A stretch of DNA of 64,000 bases from Eutrigla gurnardus (Eukaryota; Chordata; Actinopteri; Perciformes; Triglidae), in the NCBI GenBank assembly GCA_963514095.1, contig OY741281.1, forward strand, positions 6,626,154 to 6,690,153, given 5' to 3'. The position numbers and the translations under genes were made by a program. The number at the start of each line of letters is the position of its first letter. The first letter of the stretch is position 1. Positions 35,201 through 49,442 of this stretch are shown piece by piece. The notes beneath the pieces were generated by a model. The model worked only from the letters and a program-made list of their open reading frames with translations. It did not search any database and had not been told where the DNA came from.

Positions 35201-36923
35201 GTTTCCGGGGAGCGTTCTGATCCTCCCGTCCCCCCGAAGGCGGCCGTATTGCTGAGTCACTGTGTAGAGCTGTGTGATGAGCGCTGCCGGTCGTGGCCCC
35301 CCGGATGGTAAAAAACCTGGCAGGATGAGTTGCTGGCGCTGCGTTGGCGAAGGCTGGTGGAGGACGTGCGGGTTATCAATCAGCGGCGTCGCTCCCCCTC
35401 CAGGCTCAGTCCGCCGCCATTAAAAGAACATCACGCTCCCAGCATGCCGTTCACTCTGATGTAGCACCGGAGGAAACACACCGCCCTGCCTGTCACTACT
35501 ATACTTCACACACAAAAGCAGGAAACGTGTGAAAAACACTTGCTTGTAAGTCACTTAAGGGTCAGCGAATGGAAAAAGTGCATATTTTACTTGCTTTATT
35601 TCTTCATTATCAACGTATGATCCCTTAAATTTCATGCTATAATTCTGACTTCTGAATTCTGACCAATCAGAGCTTCGTGGGCCTCCTTTTGTGCCGGAGA
35701 AAAGATAGAGAAAGAAGAATTGCCATTACTAGTGTGAACAGCGTGGATGTACAGATTGATGTAAGTTAATGGACACAGGAGTTCATGAAGGTCCAACAAT
35801 ATGCACACTTCTCCAAACAAACCCCCGGGTAGGAAACAGTTAACTCCGAGGAGAAAGACGCCACCAGCTTTCTACTCTTACGTCTCCCGATGCCAGCGTC
35901 CTGCTTATACTGATAGATTTAATGAATCAGCGAGCCAGCCGTCAGCTCACATCCCTGTCTTGGCTACAGTCCCCGAGTTAACATATTTCATATGTTGGTG
36001 CAGAGAAAACAGGACAGTGTAGCGGTAGAGATGATGCGCTTGTCAATAGTCATTAATGTAAAAGCCGGAGAGAACGGCAGAGGACTGGAACACACTTTAC
36101 CGAGTGTGTTAGTCACATACGTTATCACAGATATATGTGGAATTGTTTACTTTGAAGCCCTCTTTCCATCAGCATGCATAAGGCTGGGCACTGATTTCCA
36201 TATATATTTACATTTGTGTTTATTTATGTCCCCCCTTAACATTATGGAGGAGACATTACACATAGAAATCAACTGAAACATTGACATTGAATATCACATT
36301 TACATAAAGTCAAGGTCACTAATCACACAGTCTGCATTAATCTGACACTGTGACGTGAAAGTCAATCAGCGTTGAGATTCTCCTCCCGTCGTTTAGAGAC
36401 CCAACCAAACCATGTCTCGTCTGGGTCAACAAGGTCGCCGCCGTATTTATGCCGAGACAACGCTATTTTACGTGTTGATGGAGCAGCTACAGTGTTCATT
36501 CACAAAACAAGCATTATAAGGGTAGATTGCTCATCGTCTTGGAGACAGTCCGAACTAACCATGACTTCGGACATCTTACAATTTATCGCCATTATGCCAT
36601 CGTTTCAGCATCCTTCATAATAGTAAACCAGCCGATGTGCGTCTTCCTATTCACAGTGAATACGGCTGAATACAGTGAAATTCTCCGAGCACCTCTGGGA
36701 GATGTTATGAACTCAGACAGGACGCCGTTTGTGTACAACAACACATGTACAGAGCAGCAATGGTAGTTATTTCAGCCATGATTGATGCCATGATGGGTCT
36801 ACATGGAGGTAAGTCCCTCTGATCCTGCGGTCATACTTCGTGTGTTTGGTCTGATCACACCTTTACTTGTTCACTGGAGCACTGGAGGAGGAGTAAACCA
36901 GCATCACCGGCCTCTTCATTACT

Positions 36924-36926
<3 letters not shown>

Positions 36927-37008
<82 letters not shown>
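36927..37008. repeat. (AC)n microsatellite, ~40 units
   Basis: Pure CA run of about 80 bases. Confidence 0.97.
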
Positions 37009-37009
<1 letters not shown>

Positions 37010-37199
37010 CCAGGACCAATGACTAAAGCAATTCATCAGAGGAGTCACGGCCAAAGACCTGTCTGTGGGTGTGTGAACACATGTGAGGCACAGACAGACA
37101 GATAAATGGTAGCCGGCTACAATTCCTGCCCATTTGTTCGCCTGCAACACAGTCCATTTACCATTCACCTCTTACAGCTTCCTGTGCACTTCAGAGCTG

Positions 37200-37740
37200 T
37201 TTCACATCTTAAGGAGCAGGTCTCTGTCAGAACTAGTCTCAGGTCATGTCTCAAGTCTTTGGGGGACTCCGTTTTGTAACTTAGCTCCCACTTGAGTCCA
37301 AATCTTAGGTCTCAGCTCTCACATTTCAGTCGAAATGGTAGCAAAAGTAATCATTTATGTGGCTTGAACTCCATGTGCATAGAGACTCAAGTCAAGTAAG
37401 TCAAGTCCCATTGGGGTCCGATGGGGTCCTCATGTTGTTCACTTAAACCTGGTCATCATCTTAGAGTCTCAAGTCTTCTGGGAGTCCAGTCTCACTGGAG
37501 ACTTTAGGTCAAATTGAGTTGAAGTCTCGAGTCTACAGCTTATTTTGCACCCAAGTTCAAGTCTGAACTATTTTTAAAGTCAAGTCTCAACTCCAGTTTC
37601 CCTCAGAGTCAAGTCCTCAGACCAAGTCCAAGGTCCCAGGACAATCAAGTCAAGTTGGAAGTAAGCTCAGTTCTTTTTTTGTAAATCAGACTTGATTCCA
37701 AAGTCTCAAGTCTTTAGTCTTTACAGGGACAAGTGCACTT
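37200..37740. repeat. Degenerate 'aagtctcaagtc' array
   Basis: Dozens of imperfect 'caagtc', 'agtctc' and 'gagtcaagtc' words over ~540 bases, a type of low-complexity repeat seen in several fish genomes. No exact unit length could be assigned by eye. Confidence 0.7.
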
Positions 37741-40700
37741 TCATACACTGTAAGAAAAGGAGCCTGACTTACTGTATCACAGCGAGCAGCCATTAAAAGG
37801 CCCGACTATCTGAACAAAGAGTGAAACAGAGCCTGGGTCGCACTTTGTTATATCACTGGAAAGACGACACCGCAGACTGAATATCAAGCACCCGGGATGA
37901 TTGAGGGAGGAACGCTGTCAGTGGATGGGTTTGGTTAGCTTTTAGGCCAAAACTTAATCGGTGATGCGATTCAACAATCACCCGCAGTGAAACCATTACA
38001 GAAGATACAAGAAAAGTGTCTTCAATGTGCTGACGAGTTCTTACATGATGAACACTGAATGGGATTTGACGCAGTTCTCCTCCTAAATGGATGAAATGTG
38101 GCTCATTTCCCCCAACCTGTATTACCTGCAAATGCTCTGCACAAGCTTATCCCTCCTCTGACGAAGAGAGTTCTTGAGCCAGGCAGTAAAGGAGCACACA
38201 TTGGGATGCAGCTCACCGTCGCCGCTGTCTGAGTCGTAAATATCCTCCCCCCCCTCTCTTCTCTTCTCTCCGTCCTCATGTGACCCCCGACGGAGTGAGT
38301 GACTGACTGCTGCCGTGCTGCCGGGTGACGAGGAGTAACATGAGACGATGGCGTGTCGCGTCCCCGCTACGCTCGTCACAACCGGTGACACGATCAAAAA
38401 AACGACATCGCCGCAAAATAGGGCGAAAGGGGCTTAAGAGGAAAATTCACACATAATGACACCCGCTGCCAGAGTCATTAGGTGTTATTTATTTTTTGGT
38501 GCATTGGTCCAGACACTCGGGGAAACGCATGTTATTGAATGCATAGCAGCTCTGCAAGGGTCAAGTTAGAGGAAATCTACAACATGTCGGTTTCACGGAA
38601 CAGGAGACAGAACAGGTCAGAAGGCAGGATGAATAATAAAAATATACATGATCTTTTACAAGAAGTGAATAATTAGACTACATGTGGAGAAAAAAATAAA
38701 AGACACGAATGCAACCCTTTCTTTGCCCTTTTTTTCTAAAACAGCCGGTGGGAAAAAACATCTGATCAAAGCTTATCTTTGGCTTCCGTCTCACCACCGG
38801 ATCTCCAGACCTCACGGTGCGGTTGGAAACTGTCAGGCATATATATATACAGTATATAGATATATACGTAAAGTCTGCCTCTCTAGTTCGGCCACAGTAA
38901 CGGATAACAAGCACGTAATCCTCCACGTAATGGCTGTCAAAAGATCTAAATTTACACCAGGAAAATAAGCCTGGGAGACCTTTGATGAAGAATTTGGCCT
39001 CATCCATTAAAGATTTTTATCACTGCTGGGTAGAGACGCCGCCTTCTTTCTCTTAGTTCAAAAGCATTATTTTTCCTTTTAGGAAAAACTATTTTCAGAA
39101 TTGATTTAGACTCAACTAATGTGGTTTTCACTAAAGCTCTCATATAGCTTCCCAGAGGCTGAGACGATCCGGTTTATCGAGTGTCTGCACAGTGATAACG
39201 CACGATGCTGCATGTTCTCCAGGCTGGATCCTTGGCAGGCCGGGGATCATAGACCGACTTTACACAAGAGCAACGGCTGTCTTGACTCCCAGAAGTGTGG
39301 AGACGACGGAGGGAGCGGCGGTTCCCCCTCTGTAGAGCCAGCTCAGCGCTTCTAACAGGTTTGATGTCGTAGAAAAGCAACAAGCTGCTCTTCTGCTTCA
39401 TCTCACTCCGCTCCCCACTTCTTTAATGTCATGTCATGCTTTCATCCGAACACACATCCTCCTCTTCCTCTTCTCTCATCTTTACGCCACGCTTGGTCTT
39501 CGCTCCCGAGTCCCTATAGACCAAAGGGGGGGCGCGTTTTAAAGCCTGTAAGCCGGTAATTATGGGATATTTAAAAAGAAGAAGAACCAAGAAGTAAACA
39601 GGAAGTTATCACCAGACGAAAAAGTCGAGCTGCTGCTGTGATTAAAGTGTGACATTATTATCATTGAACAGAACTTCACAACAGGAAAATCATTTTCTGG
39701 TATGTTTTCGCAAATTACTAAAGAAAAACGAATATATATGATGTCCAAAGCTTCTGATTGGCAGATATATCTGCTTACATGACCGGAGGAGTTTAGCACT
39801 CCATCAGACTTCATGTAAAGCCGGTGACGTGGGTGTCCTCCATCTGACAGCCCGTCTGCAGCAGGTCGAACATCTGTCACACCTCGCTTTCTGCCAATCA
39901 AGGTGATGGCCGAGCTGCTGCCGGCCAAACTGCCCTTCAGGGGGTTTGATAGCCGGCGGCAGAAACAGACTCAGCTGAGTCAAACGCTTCTATTATTATT
40001 TTTAAAGTTCCTCAAAGGTTGAATGACTCATTTGTAGAATTTGGCTCTAACATCCGAGCGGGACATTAATATGAATGTATTCATCTGCATCAGGGGAAAT
40101 AAGGGATCCGGTATACAACCACTGCTACAAATCACAGATTGGAACTGTGAGAGCAGAGAATAAGACCCCGCACATTTGCTTGATTATGACCAAATTTTCA
40201 AATTATGGTCAGACATTTAAAATCATTTCAGCACAGAACGAAACTTGGGAGAAAATTGCAAGAAAGATGAGCGAGATGGGAGATTTTCTGAACCTTCACC
40301 AGCTACAAAGAGGGAGAATTTTGCAGACTGATATCTGAATGATGTATTCCTCATTAAAAATATATACATGGAGGATCACTAAAGTGTGAATTTGCTTGGT
40401 GCAACTTTGATTTCTGATCCCGACACGTACGTATATTCTGTTTTATATTCGCCAAGATTTGGGAAAATCGTCTGCGACATCGATGGGACATCCCATCCAA
40501 TCACACCTCGCCATTCGACCTGGTCTCTGATTGGCGAGGCAGCAGGTATTTTTAGATATTCCAAATAAGCACACTGAGGTTTTTAAACCAAGACAATAGC
40601 AAAATAGCATGACACAGCAGCAGCCCTGCGACGCCGAGGGTGCTGTCAGCCACCATCTATCCTCCAGCCTCCCAGCGGGCATCACAGTCAACACAAGGCC

Positions 40701-43351
40701 TCCCAGAATGCACTTAACCCTCTAATACAAGAGCAGGTGGATCGTTAAAGGAAGCCAGGGACGCTTCATCAACGCGAGCCGAGGCTTTGACACGCCGAGT
40801 CCAAGCGGAGAGTGGAAGCGCTGTGAGTGCACTGCAGCACGGCCGCTGCAACGCGCATCTGAGAAGGACTATTTGTCAAAGTGCTTGTCCAGAGAAGTCC
40901 ACCTGTGTGTTTCTGAGGGGAGGAGAGTTAAGAAACGGCGATGTCGATAAAGGTTAACTGTCCTCACAAGCAGACGAGCTCTGATGAAAGGGATGGATAC
41001 TCCAAACGAAAGAAGGAGGCGTGTTAAATCATTTTATTTGCCTTGAGGGTGTGGAGATTAAAGATGTAAGACGAGGTTGGACCATCTGGGCGTGAAATCC
41101 TGCTCTTCTTGTTTGTTTTTCTCCATGCAAAACAAGGTTGCCACCAACAAAGAGACATAAATATCATAAACAAGCTTAATCCCTTCAAATCATCATCAGA
41201 TTTAACAGGGCGGGACATTGTGAAGGCAAAAAAACAAACCCTGGGCTGGGACTTAAGTTATCATTATTATGAAAGATGATGCAACATTTTTAATAAAATA
41301 AAGTTCCCACCCTACAGACACCCCGTGGGGTCATCAGATTAATCCGAGGGGGTCATGAGATGTAAAAACAATCTGATCCTAATTGTTACTTTACATTGTG
41401 AAATACTGACCAAATCAGTAGATTTTGCAGGTCTTTAAAAGGATAAAAATGTTGGGAAATAACTAACCGGGAAATGATTTTCTTCTTCCCAGAACAATAC
41501 ATGGATTTGAAGATGTAAGGGAACAAAAATGTGACAGAAGCAGTGGAATTCCCTCTTTTCCTGTCGCCATACAACCGGATAATCTTACTAAAGAGCATCT
41601 ATGATTCACGCAGGAGCTATGTCCTGAGCAGGACGGGAAGCGAGGCCCTTTGGTGCGTTCAGGAATGTCACAGCTATCCTGTGCTGAATACGAGTTTGCA
41701 TGGCAAAGGGGGGTAAACGCGTATCGTTTCCACTTGGTTCTCTACACTTCCTGTCTTAGCTCACGAGGCTGCAAACATACAGCAAAGCACAAGTTCCTCA
41801 CACGCCACATTCCTGCGTTTACCCACTGATGCAGCCTCTTGTCTGGGGACAATGGCAGGAACGAAGAGCAATGGACAAGATGTTTTTTTTGGAGGGGAGG
41901 GCTATTGTACCTCGTTTCCTTGAGCGGCACGGCGGGGGCTGCTGAGAGCCAGCTGGGACTGGGGGGGGACGAGGGAAGCAGCATCCGTACAGAACGTCCG
42001 AGGTCCAGGGATTTTTCCCGCCGGGCGGTGACCACGTGTTCGGAGACGGAGGGAGAGACGTTTGCATTGTTCTCCTCCACCCTCCCCCTCCTCTGCTCTA
42101 CCCCCCCCAACACTATTAGGGAGACGGATTAACTCCAAGAGCTGCTAGTCCTGAGTGTGTGTCTGGCTTGCTGTATGCGGGGACACACACACACACACAC
42201 ACACACACATCGCATCGATGACGCCTCCTCCATGTGATTCAGGCTGACGGACGAAGGCAGATGCACTCTGCAAAAACATGACAAGGACAAATTGGCCTGA
42301 AAGCAGAGAGAAGTTACTCATGGGTGAGACGCCCAGTTGCTCAAACAGACTAAAGGCCTAATAAGTCAATTACACCAAGACTGACTTGCATGTGGTGCAA
42401 CACACACACACACACACGACCATGCATGCAACGCCTCAGACTCCGGAGGTGACTCAGTTCCACAGCGACGGAGAGCCCGGGGTCTTCCACCCGGACAGGC
42501 GTGACCTTTCTTCTTCTGCCATCGCAGAGAGTGCAATGATTAAAGAAGTGGTATTTGGTTTGGAGCTCCAAGTGTAAAAACGTGATGGGAAAAGGAGCGT
42601 TGGAAGCCGCCACGCCCCGCAGCCCCGGGACTGATGTTTACCTGGATGTGACGCCGTTCACACGTGACGGCGGTGACATTTTAAAGTGAGGCCGGTCCAG
42701 CAGGGAGTCCAGGTACAGTGGAGGAGGGATGGATTAGTATCGCGGCGAAGACGGCACCCCGGGGTGCAAGCGTCTTTATCAGAAAATCAGAATCTGAACA
42801 ATCTTGCATGTTGATGGACTGGAACAACAAAGAAGCAAGCAGACGAGCACGATTTGGGATGAAATGTCTCTGGAAATACCAAAAAGAATAACCGACTAAA
42901 ACATGAGAACAGAGTGTGGGTTTTTATTATTGCTTATGAGACTTTCTGAGGTGCATCGTCTTTGAAGTAAAAGAAATTTGTTAATTTAATCAGCAGATCT
43001 GCCAAACTGAGTTTCTCCACAAGAACAACACTTTAAATGTCGTGTTCACCAGAAATGAGCTCATAGGTTTCTTGGAAATTAGTCATTCAGCATGAAAAAC
43101 ATAAAAAAAAACGACTGATTAGTCTCTGAAATGATAATAATCATCCGGTTGTATCTTCATCCACACAATGAAGTCATGAAATCAAAGCCATGTTTGACTT
43201 TTCTCTTGAAACTTTTAAAAGCTCTCCACAAACATCTTGGAAGTAATCCCATCTCCATAGTAACTGATTAATCATTGTTGTCAATGAAGCTGAAACCCGT
43301 GATGAGAAACAGCCATCTACATCTTGTCACATTACAAAATAATAATAATAA

Positions 43352-45333
43352 CTAGAGAATGCAATTTCTACGAAATTGCGGTGTGAATGATGACTGCTGA
43401 ATAGCTGGCGCTATGCTGGTATGATGACTTGAATGTGTATGAAGACGTAAAAGTAGGATGAATAGTTGGAAAAGTGGGAATTGTTTGAATTAGTATGAAT
43501 GTCTTTGAAGAGTTGAATAATACCATGAATGTATGAGAGATGTGGAATATTTTAAGTTATGAATAATAGCTGACGCTACACTGGTATGATGACTTGAATG
43601 AGTATGAAGAAGGTAAAGTAGTATGAATAGTTGGAAAAGTGAGAATAGTTTGAATTAGTATGAATGTCTTTGAAGAGTTGAATAAAGTATGAATGTCTGT
43701 ATGAAGAAGGTAAAGTAGGATGAATAGTTGGAAAAGTGAGAATAGTTTGAATTAGTATGAATGTCTTTGAAGAGTTGAATAAAGTATGAATGTGTGTATG
43801 AAGAAGGTAAAGTAGGATGAATAGTTGGAAAAGTGGGAATGGGTTGAATTAGTCTGAATGTGTGTATGAAGAAGGTAAAGTAGGATGAATAGTTGGAAAA
43901 GTGAGAATAGTTTGAATTAGTATGAATGTCTTTGAAGAGTTGAATAAAGTATGAATGTGTGTATGAAGAAGGTAAAGTAGGATGAATACCACACCACTCG
44001 TGTCTCCATTTTAAAGTTTAAATGGAGTTTCTAGGTGAAAGTCTGCCCGAGCAGAAGACGTTTGACTAAAAAAACGACATATCCCACTACTAAATGTAGT
44101 TTTTAGTACATTCTTGTCCACCAATCAGAGCACACCTGCTGTCAGTTATGAAGATCAGTGCCACACAGTGCTGTCACCATGGCAACGGCCCTTGCTGCGT
44201 GTGTATGACTGCTTTGGAGCGTCTCTCCCCCTCTCACTATCGCTCCATTCCCCCTCTGCGTTGGGTCCGAACAAAAGCTTGCCACGCTCACACAGAAACT
44301 CCTATCGCCAAGATTTTCACACCGTTAGCGCCACAAGACTCTGATGAAGACACTGATGACTTTTATTTTTTCCTAGTGTCAGAAATGTGGACGCTAGGGC
44401 GAGTTAGAAATGAAGTGGATTTCAGCATTTTGACTGTGTAAGTCCTGTTAGATTCCTCTGAACTTTGGCTTTGGGAAGGGTCCGAACAAAAGCTTGCCAC
44501 GCTCACAATGAAACTCCTATCGCCAAAATTTTTGCACCGTTAGCGCCACAAGACTCTGATGAAGACACTGATGACTTTTATTTTTTCCTAGTGTCAGAAA
44601 TCTGGAAGCTAGGGCGAGTTAGAAATGGAGTTGCTTTCAGGTTTCTTTGAAAATCTGCTCCTCGATTTACATTAGAGCGGATGAGGCGAAAAATGGACTT
44701 GGCCGCGCTTAGAGGTCTCTAGTTCAAATTCTATAAATCTCACAGAGTTTTTGAGCACATTGTGAGAGACAGGACAAGTTTGTCTACAAAATTGGAAGAT
44801 ATCACGTCTGTAGAGTGAAGATTGTGGCCGGGAGGAGTTTGGAAAGGAAAAAAATCTGAGAAGCCCCCACACTCTAACTGATGATGTCACGCACTCTAGC
44901 CCAGAAGGTTCCACGCAATACACACCCATTATAAACTCAGGATTTCTCCCAAAACGATCATGGTCGTTGAACAGTGATTGATCAGAAACTATATGAGCTA
45001 TTGAAACGCGGATTGACACACCAGGACACAAGACTTGTGTCTACATTTTACAGTTTAAATGGAGTTTCTAGGTGAATGAATGAATGAATGGTGAGCAGTT
45101 GAATGTGCACGGAATTTTGTCAAATTTGAATGTTCTGCTCATTGACTTCAATGTTAAAAAAATGACGTAAAACGTTGAATATTTATGAATTTATGAATGT
45201 TATGAATGTGAAAAGTAGTAGCGGGAATGTCCTGAATGAGATGAACGTTTTGAAGTTTGAATGAAGTGAATCGGTTGAATAATGTTGAAGGAGATTAGGT
45301 TTGAAAAAACAGGCGGAAGAATAATAATAATAA
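43352..45333 (+). repeat. Tandem unit 1
   Basis: Start hairpin 43361-43379; minisatellite about 43420-43990; CCAAT-type text (ccaccaatcagagc) near 44120; internal duplicate blocks 44263-44426 and 44478-44640; ends in 'ggcggaag(aat)n' directly at unit 2, without the 47-bp tail. Confidence 0.9.
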
Positions 45334-47465
45334 CTAGAGAATGCAATTTCTACGAAATTGCGGTGTGAATGATGACTGCTGAATAGCTGGCGCTACGCTG
45401 GTATGATGACTTGAATGTGTATGAAGACGTAAAAGTAGGATGAATAGTTGGAAAAGTGGGAATTGTTTGAATTAGTATGAATGTCTTTGAAGAGTTGAAT
45501 AATACCATGAATGTATGAGAGATGTGGAATATTTTAAGTTATGAATAATAGCTGACGCTACACTGGTATGATGACTTGAATGAGTATGAAGAAGGTAAAG
45601 TAGTATGAATAGTTGGAAAAGTGAGAATAGTTTGAATTAGTATGAATGTGTTTGAAGAGTTGAATAAAGTATGAATGTGTGTATGAAGAAGGTAAAGTAG
45701 GATGAATAGTTGGAAAAGTGGGAATGGGTTGAATTAGTCTGAATGTGTGTATGAAGAAGGTAAAGTAGTATGAATAGTTGGAAAAGTGAGAATAGTTTGA
45801 ATTAGTATGAATGTCTTTGAAGAGTTGAATAAAGTATGAATGTGTGTATGAAGAAGGTAAAGTAGTATGAATAGTTGGAAAAGTGGGAATGGGTTGAATT
45901 AGTCTGAATGTGTGTATGAAGAAGGTAAAGTAGTATGAATAGTTGGAAAAGGGAGAATAGTTTGAATTAGTATGAATGTCTTTGAAGAGTTGAATAAAGT
46001 ATGAATGTGTGTATGAAGAAGGTAAAGTAGGATGAATAGTTGGAAAAGTGAGAATAGTTTGAATTAGTATGAATGTCTTTGAAGAGTTGAATAAAGTATG
46101 AATGTGTGTATGAAGAAGGTAAAGTAGGATGAATACCACACCACTCGTGTCTCCATTTTAAAGTTTAAATGGAGTTTCTAGGTGAAAGTCTGCCCGAGCA
46201 GAAGACGTTTGACTAAAAAAACTAAATATCCCACTACTAAATGTAGTTTTTAGTACATTCTTGTCCACCAATCAGAGCACACCTGCTGTCAGTTATGAAG
46301 ATCAGTGCCACACAGTGCTGTCACCATGGCAACGGCCCTTGCTGCGTGTGTATGACTGCTTTGGAGCGTCTCTCCCCCTCTCACTATCGCTCCATTCCCC
46401 CTCTGCGTTGGGTCCGAACAAAAGCTTGCCACGCTCACACAGAAACTCCTATCGCCAAGATTTTCACACCGTTAGCGCCACAAGACTCTGACGAAGACAC
46501 TGATGACTTTTATTTTTTCCTAGTGTCAGAAATGTGGACGCTAGGGCGAGTTAGAAATGAAGTGGATTTCAGCATTTTGACTGTGTAAGTCCTGTTAGAT
46601 TCCTCTGAACTTTGGCTTTGGGAAGGGTCCGAACAAAAGCTTGCCACGCTCACAATGAAACTCCTATCGCCAATATTTTTGCACCGTTAGCGCCACAAGA
46701 CTCTGATGAAGACACTGATGACTTTTATTTTTTCCTAGTGTCAGAAATCTGGAAGCTAGGGCGAGTTAGAAATGGAGTTGCTTTCAGGTTTCTTTGAAAA
46801 TCTGCTCCTCGATTTACATTAGAGCGGATGAGGCGAAAAATGGACTTGGCCGCGCTTAGAGGTTGCTAGTTCAAATTCTATAAATCTCACAGAGTTTTTG
46901 AGCACATTGTGAGAGACAGGACAAGTTTGTCTACAAAATTGGAAGATATCACGTCTGTAGAGTGAAGATTGTGGCCGGGAGGAGTTTGGAAAGGAAAAAA
47001 ATCTGAGAAGCCCCCACACTCTAACTGATGATGTCACGCACTCTAGCCCAGAAGGTTCCACGCAATACACACCCATTATAAACTCAGGATTTCTCCCAAA
47101 ACGATCATGGTCGTTGAACAGTGATTGATCAGAAACTATATGAGCTATTGAAACGCGGATTGACACACCAGGACACAAGACTTGTGTCTACATTTTAGAG
47201 TTTAAATGGAGTTTCTAGGTGAATGAATGAATGAATGGTGAGCAGTTGAATGTGCACGGAATTTTGTCAAATTTGAATGTTCCGCTCATTGACTTCAATG
47301 TTAAAAAAATGACGTAAAACGTTGAATATTTATGAATTTATGAATGTTATGAATGTGAAAAGTAGTAGCGGGAATGTCCTGAATGAGATGAACGTTTTGA
47401 AGTTTGAATGAAGTGAATCGGTTGAATAACGGTGAAGTAGTTTAGGTTTGAAAAAACAGGCGGAA

Positions 47466-47513
<48 letters not shown>

Positions 47514-47557
47514 TGTAGAATAACAAAGGATGTGAATGATTTCATCATTCACACCAA
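45334..47557 (+). repeat. Tandem unit 2 (longest minisatellite, ends with 47-bp tail)
   Basis: Same order as unit 1 with more minisatellite copies (about 45400-46135), which explains its extra ~240 bases. It ends with an expanded (aat)n at 47468-47510 and the 47-bp tail 47509-47555. Confidence 0.9.
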
Positions 47558-49442
47558 CTAGAGAATGCAATTTCTACGAAATTGCGGTGTGAATGATGAC
47601 TGCTGAATAGCTGGCGCTACGCTGGTATGATGACTTGAATGTGTATGAAGACGTAAAAGTAGGATGAATAGTTGGAAAAGTGGGAATTGTTTGAATTAGT
47701 ATGAATGTCTTTGAAGAGTTGAATAATACCATGAATGTATGAGAGATGTGGAATATTTTAAGTTATGAATAATAGCTGACGCTACACTGGTATGATGACT
47801 TGAATGAGTATGAAGAAGGTAAAGTAGTATGAATAGTTGGAAAAGTGAGAATAGTTTGAATTAGTATGAATGTGTTTGAAGAGTTGAATAAAGTATGAAT
47901 GTGTGTATGAAGAAGGTAAAGTAGGATGAATAGTTGGAAAAGTGGGAATGGGTTGAATTAGTCTGAATGTGTGTATGAAGAAGGTAAAGTAGTATGAATA
48001 GTTGGAAAAGTGAGAATAGTTTGAATTAGTATGAATGTCTTTGAAGAGTTGAATAAAGTATGAATGTGTGTATGAAGAAGGTAAAGTAGGATGAATACCA
48101 CACCACTCGTGTCTCCATTTTAAAGTTTAAATGGAGTTTCTAGGTGAAAGTCTGCCCGAGCAGAAGACGTTTGACTAAAAAAACGACATATCCCACTACT
48201 AAATGTAGTTTTTAGTACATTCTTGTCCACCAATCAGAGCACACCTGCTGTCAGTTATGAAGATCAGTGCCACACAGTGCTGTCACCATGGCAACGGCCC
48301 TTGCTGCGTGTGTATGACTGCTTTGGAGCGTCTCTCCCCCTCTCACTATCGCTCCATTCCCCCTCTGCGTTGGGTCCGAACAAAAGCTTGCCACGCTCAC
48401 ACAGAAACTCCTATCGCCAAGATTTTCACACCGTTAGCGCCACAAGACTCTGATGAAGACACTGATGACTTTTATTTTTTCCTAGTGTCAGAAATGTGGA
48501 CGCTAGGGCGAGTTAGAAATGAAGTGGATTTCAGCATTTTGACTGTGTAAATCCTGTTAGATTCCTCTGAACTTTGGCTTTGGGAAGGGTCCGAACAAAA
48601 GCTTGCCACGCTCACAATGAAACTCCTATCGCCAAAATTTTTGCACCGTTAGCGCCACAAGACTCTGATGAAGACACTGATGACTTTTATTTTTTCCTAG
48701 TGTCAGAAATCTGGAAGCTAGGGCGAGTTAGAAATGGAGTTGCTTTCAGGTTTCTTTGAAAATCTGCTCCTCGATTTACATTAGAGCGGATGAGGCGAAA
48801 AATGGACTTGGCCGCGCTTAGAGGTTGCTAGTTCAAATTCTATAAATCTCACAGAGTTTTTGAGCACATTGTGAGAGACAGGACAAGTTTGTCTACAAAA
48901 TTGGAAGATATCACGTCTGTAGAGCGAAGATTGTGGCCGGGAGGAGTTTGGAAAGGAAAAAAATCTGAGAAGCCCCCACACTCTAACTGATGATGTCACG
49001 CACTCTAGCCCAGAAGGTTCCACGCAATACACACCCATTATAAACTCAGGATTTCTCCCAAAACGATCATGGTCGTTGAACAGTGATTGATCAGAAACTA
49101 TATGAGCTATTGAAACGCGGATTGACACACCAGGACACAAGACTTGTGTCTACATTTTAGAGTTTAAATGGAGTTTCTAGGTGAATGAATGAATGAATGG
49201 TGAGCAGTTGAATGTGCACGGAATTTTGTCAAATTTGAATGTTCCGCTCATTGACTTCAATGTTAAAAAAATGACGTAAAACGTTGAATATTTATGAATT
49301 TATGAATGTTATGAATGTGAAAAGTAGTAGCGGGAATGTCCTGAATGAGATGAACGTTTTGAAGTTTGAATGAAGTGAATCGGTTGAATAATGTTGAAGG
49401 AGATTAGGTTTGAAAAAACAGGCGGAAGAATAATAATAATAA
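47558..49442 (+). repeat. Tandem unit 3
   Basis: Same order, the shortest minisatellite of the four. Ends in (aat)n without the tail. Confidence 0.9.

Larger units (their letters stand above)
32238..43345 (-). other. tmem108 intron 1, proximal part
   Basis: No exon supported. Contents: (AC)n at 32682-32702 and (GT)n at 32725-32742; a 27-base G run at 35083-35109; (AC)40 at 36927-37008; a degenerate array rich in 'aagtc'/'caagtct' at about 37200-37740; (AC)n at 42182-42211 and 42402-42417. The many ORFs over 60 codons here have no family likeness. Confidence 0.55.

Noticed and set aside
45558..46139. 193-codon minus-strand ORF
   Set aside because: It is a translation of the internal minisatellite of tandem unit 2; repeated HTHSYFIQLFK-type text follows the DNA repeat and is absent as an ORF in the shorter units.
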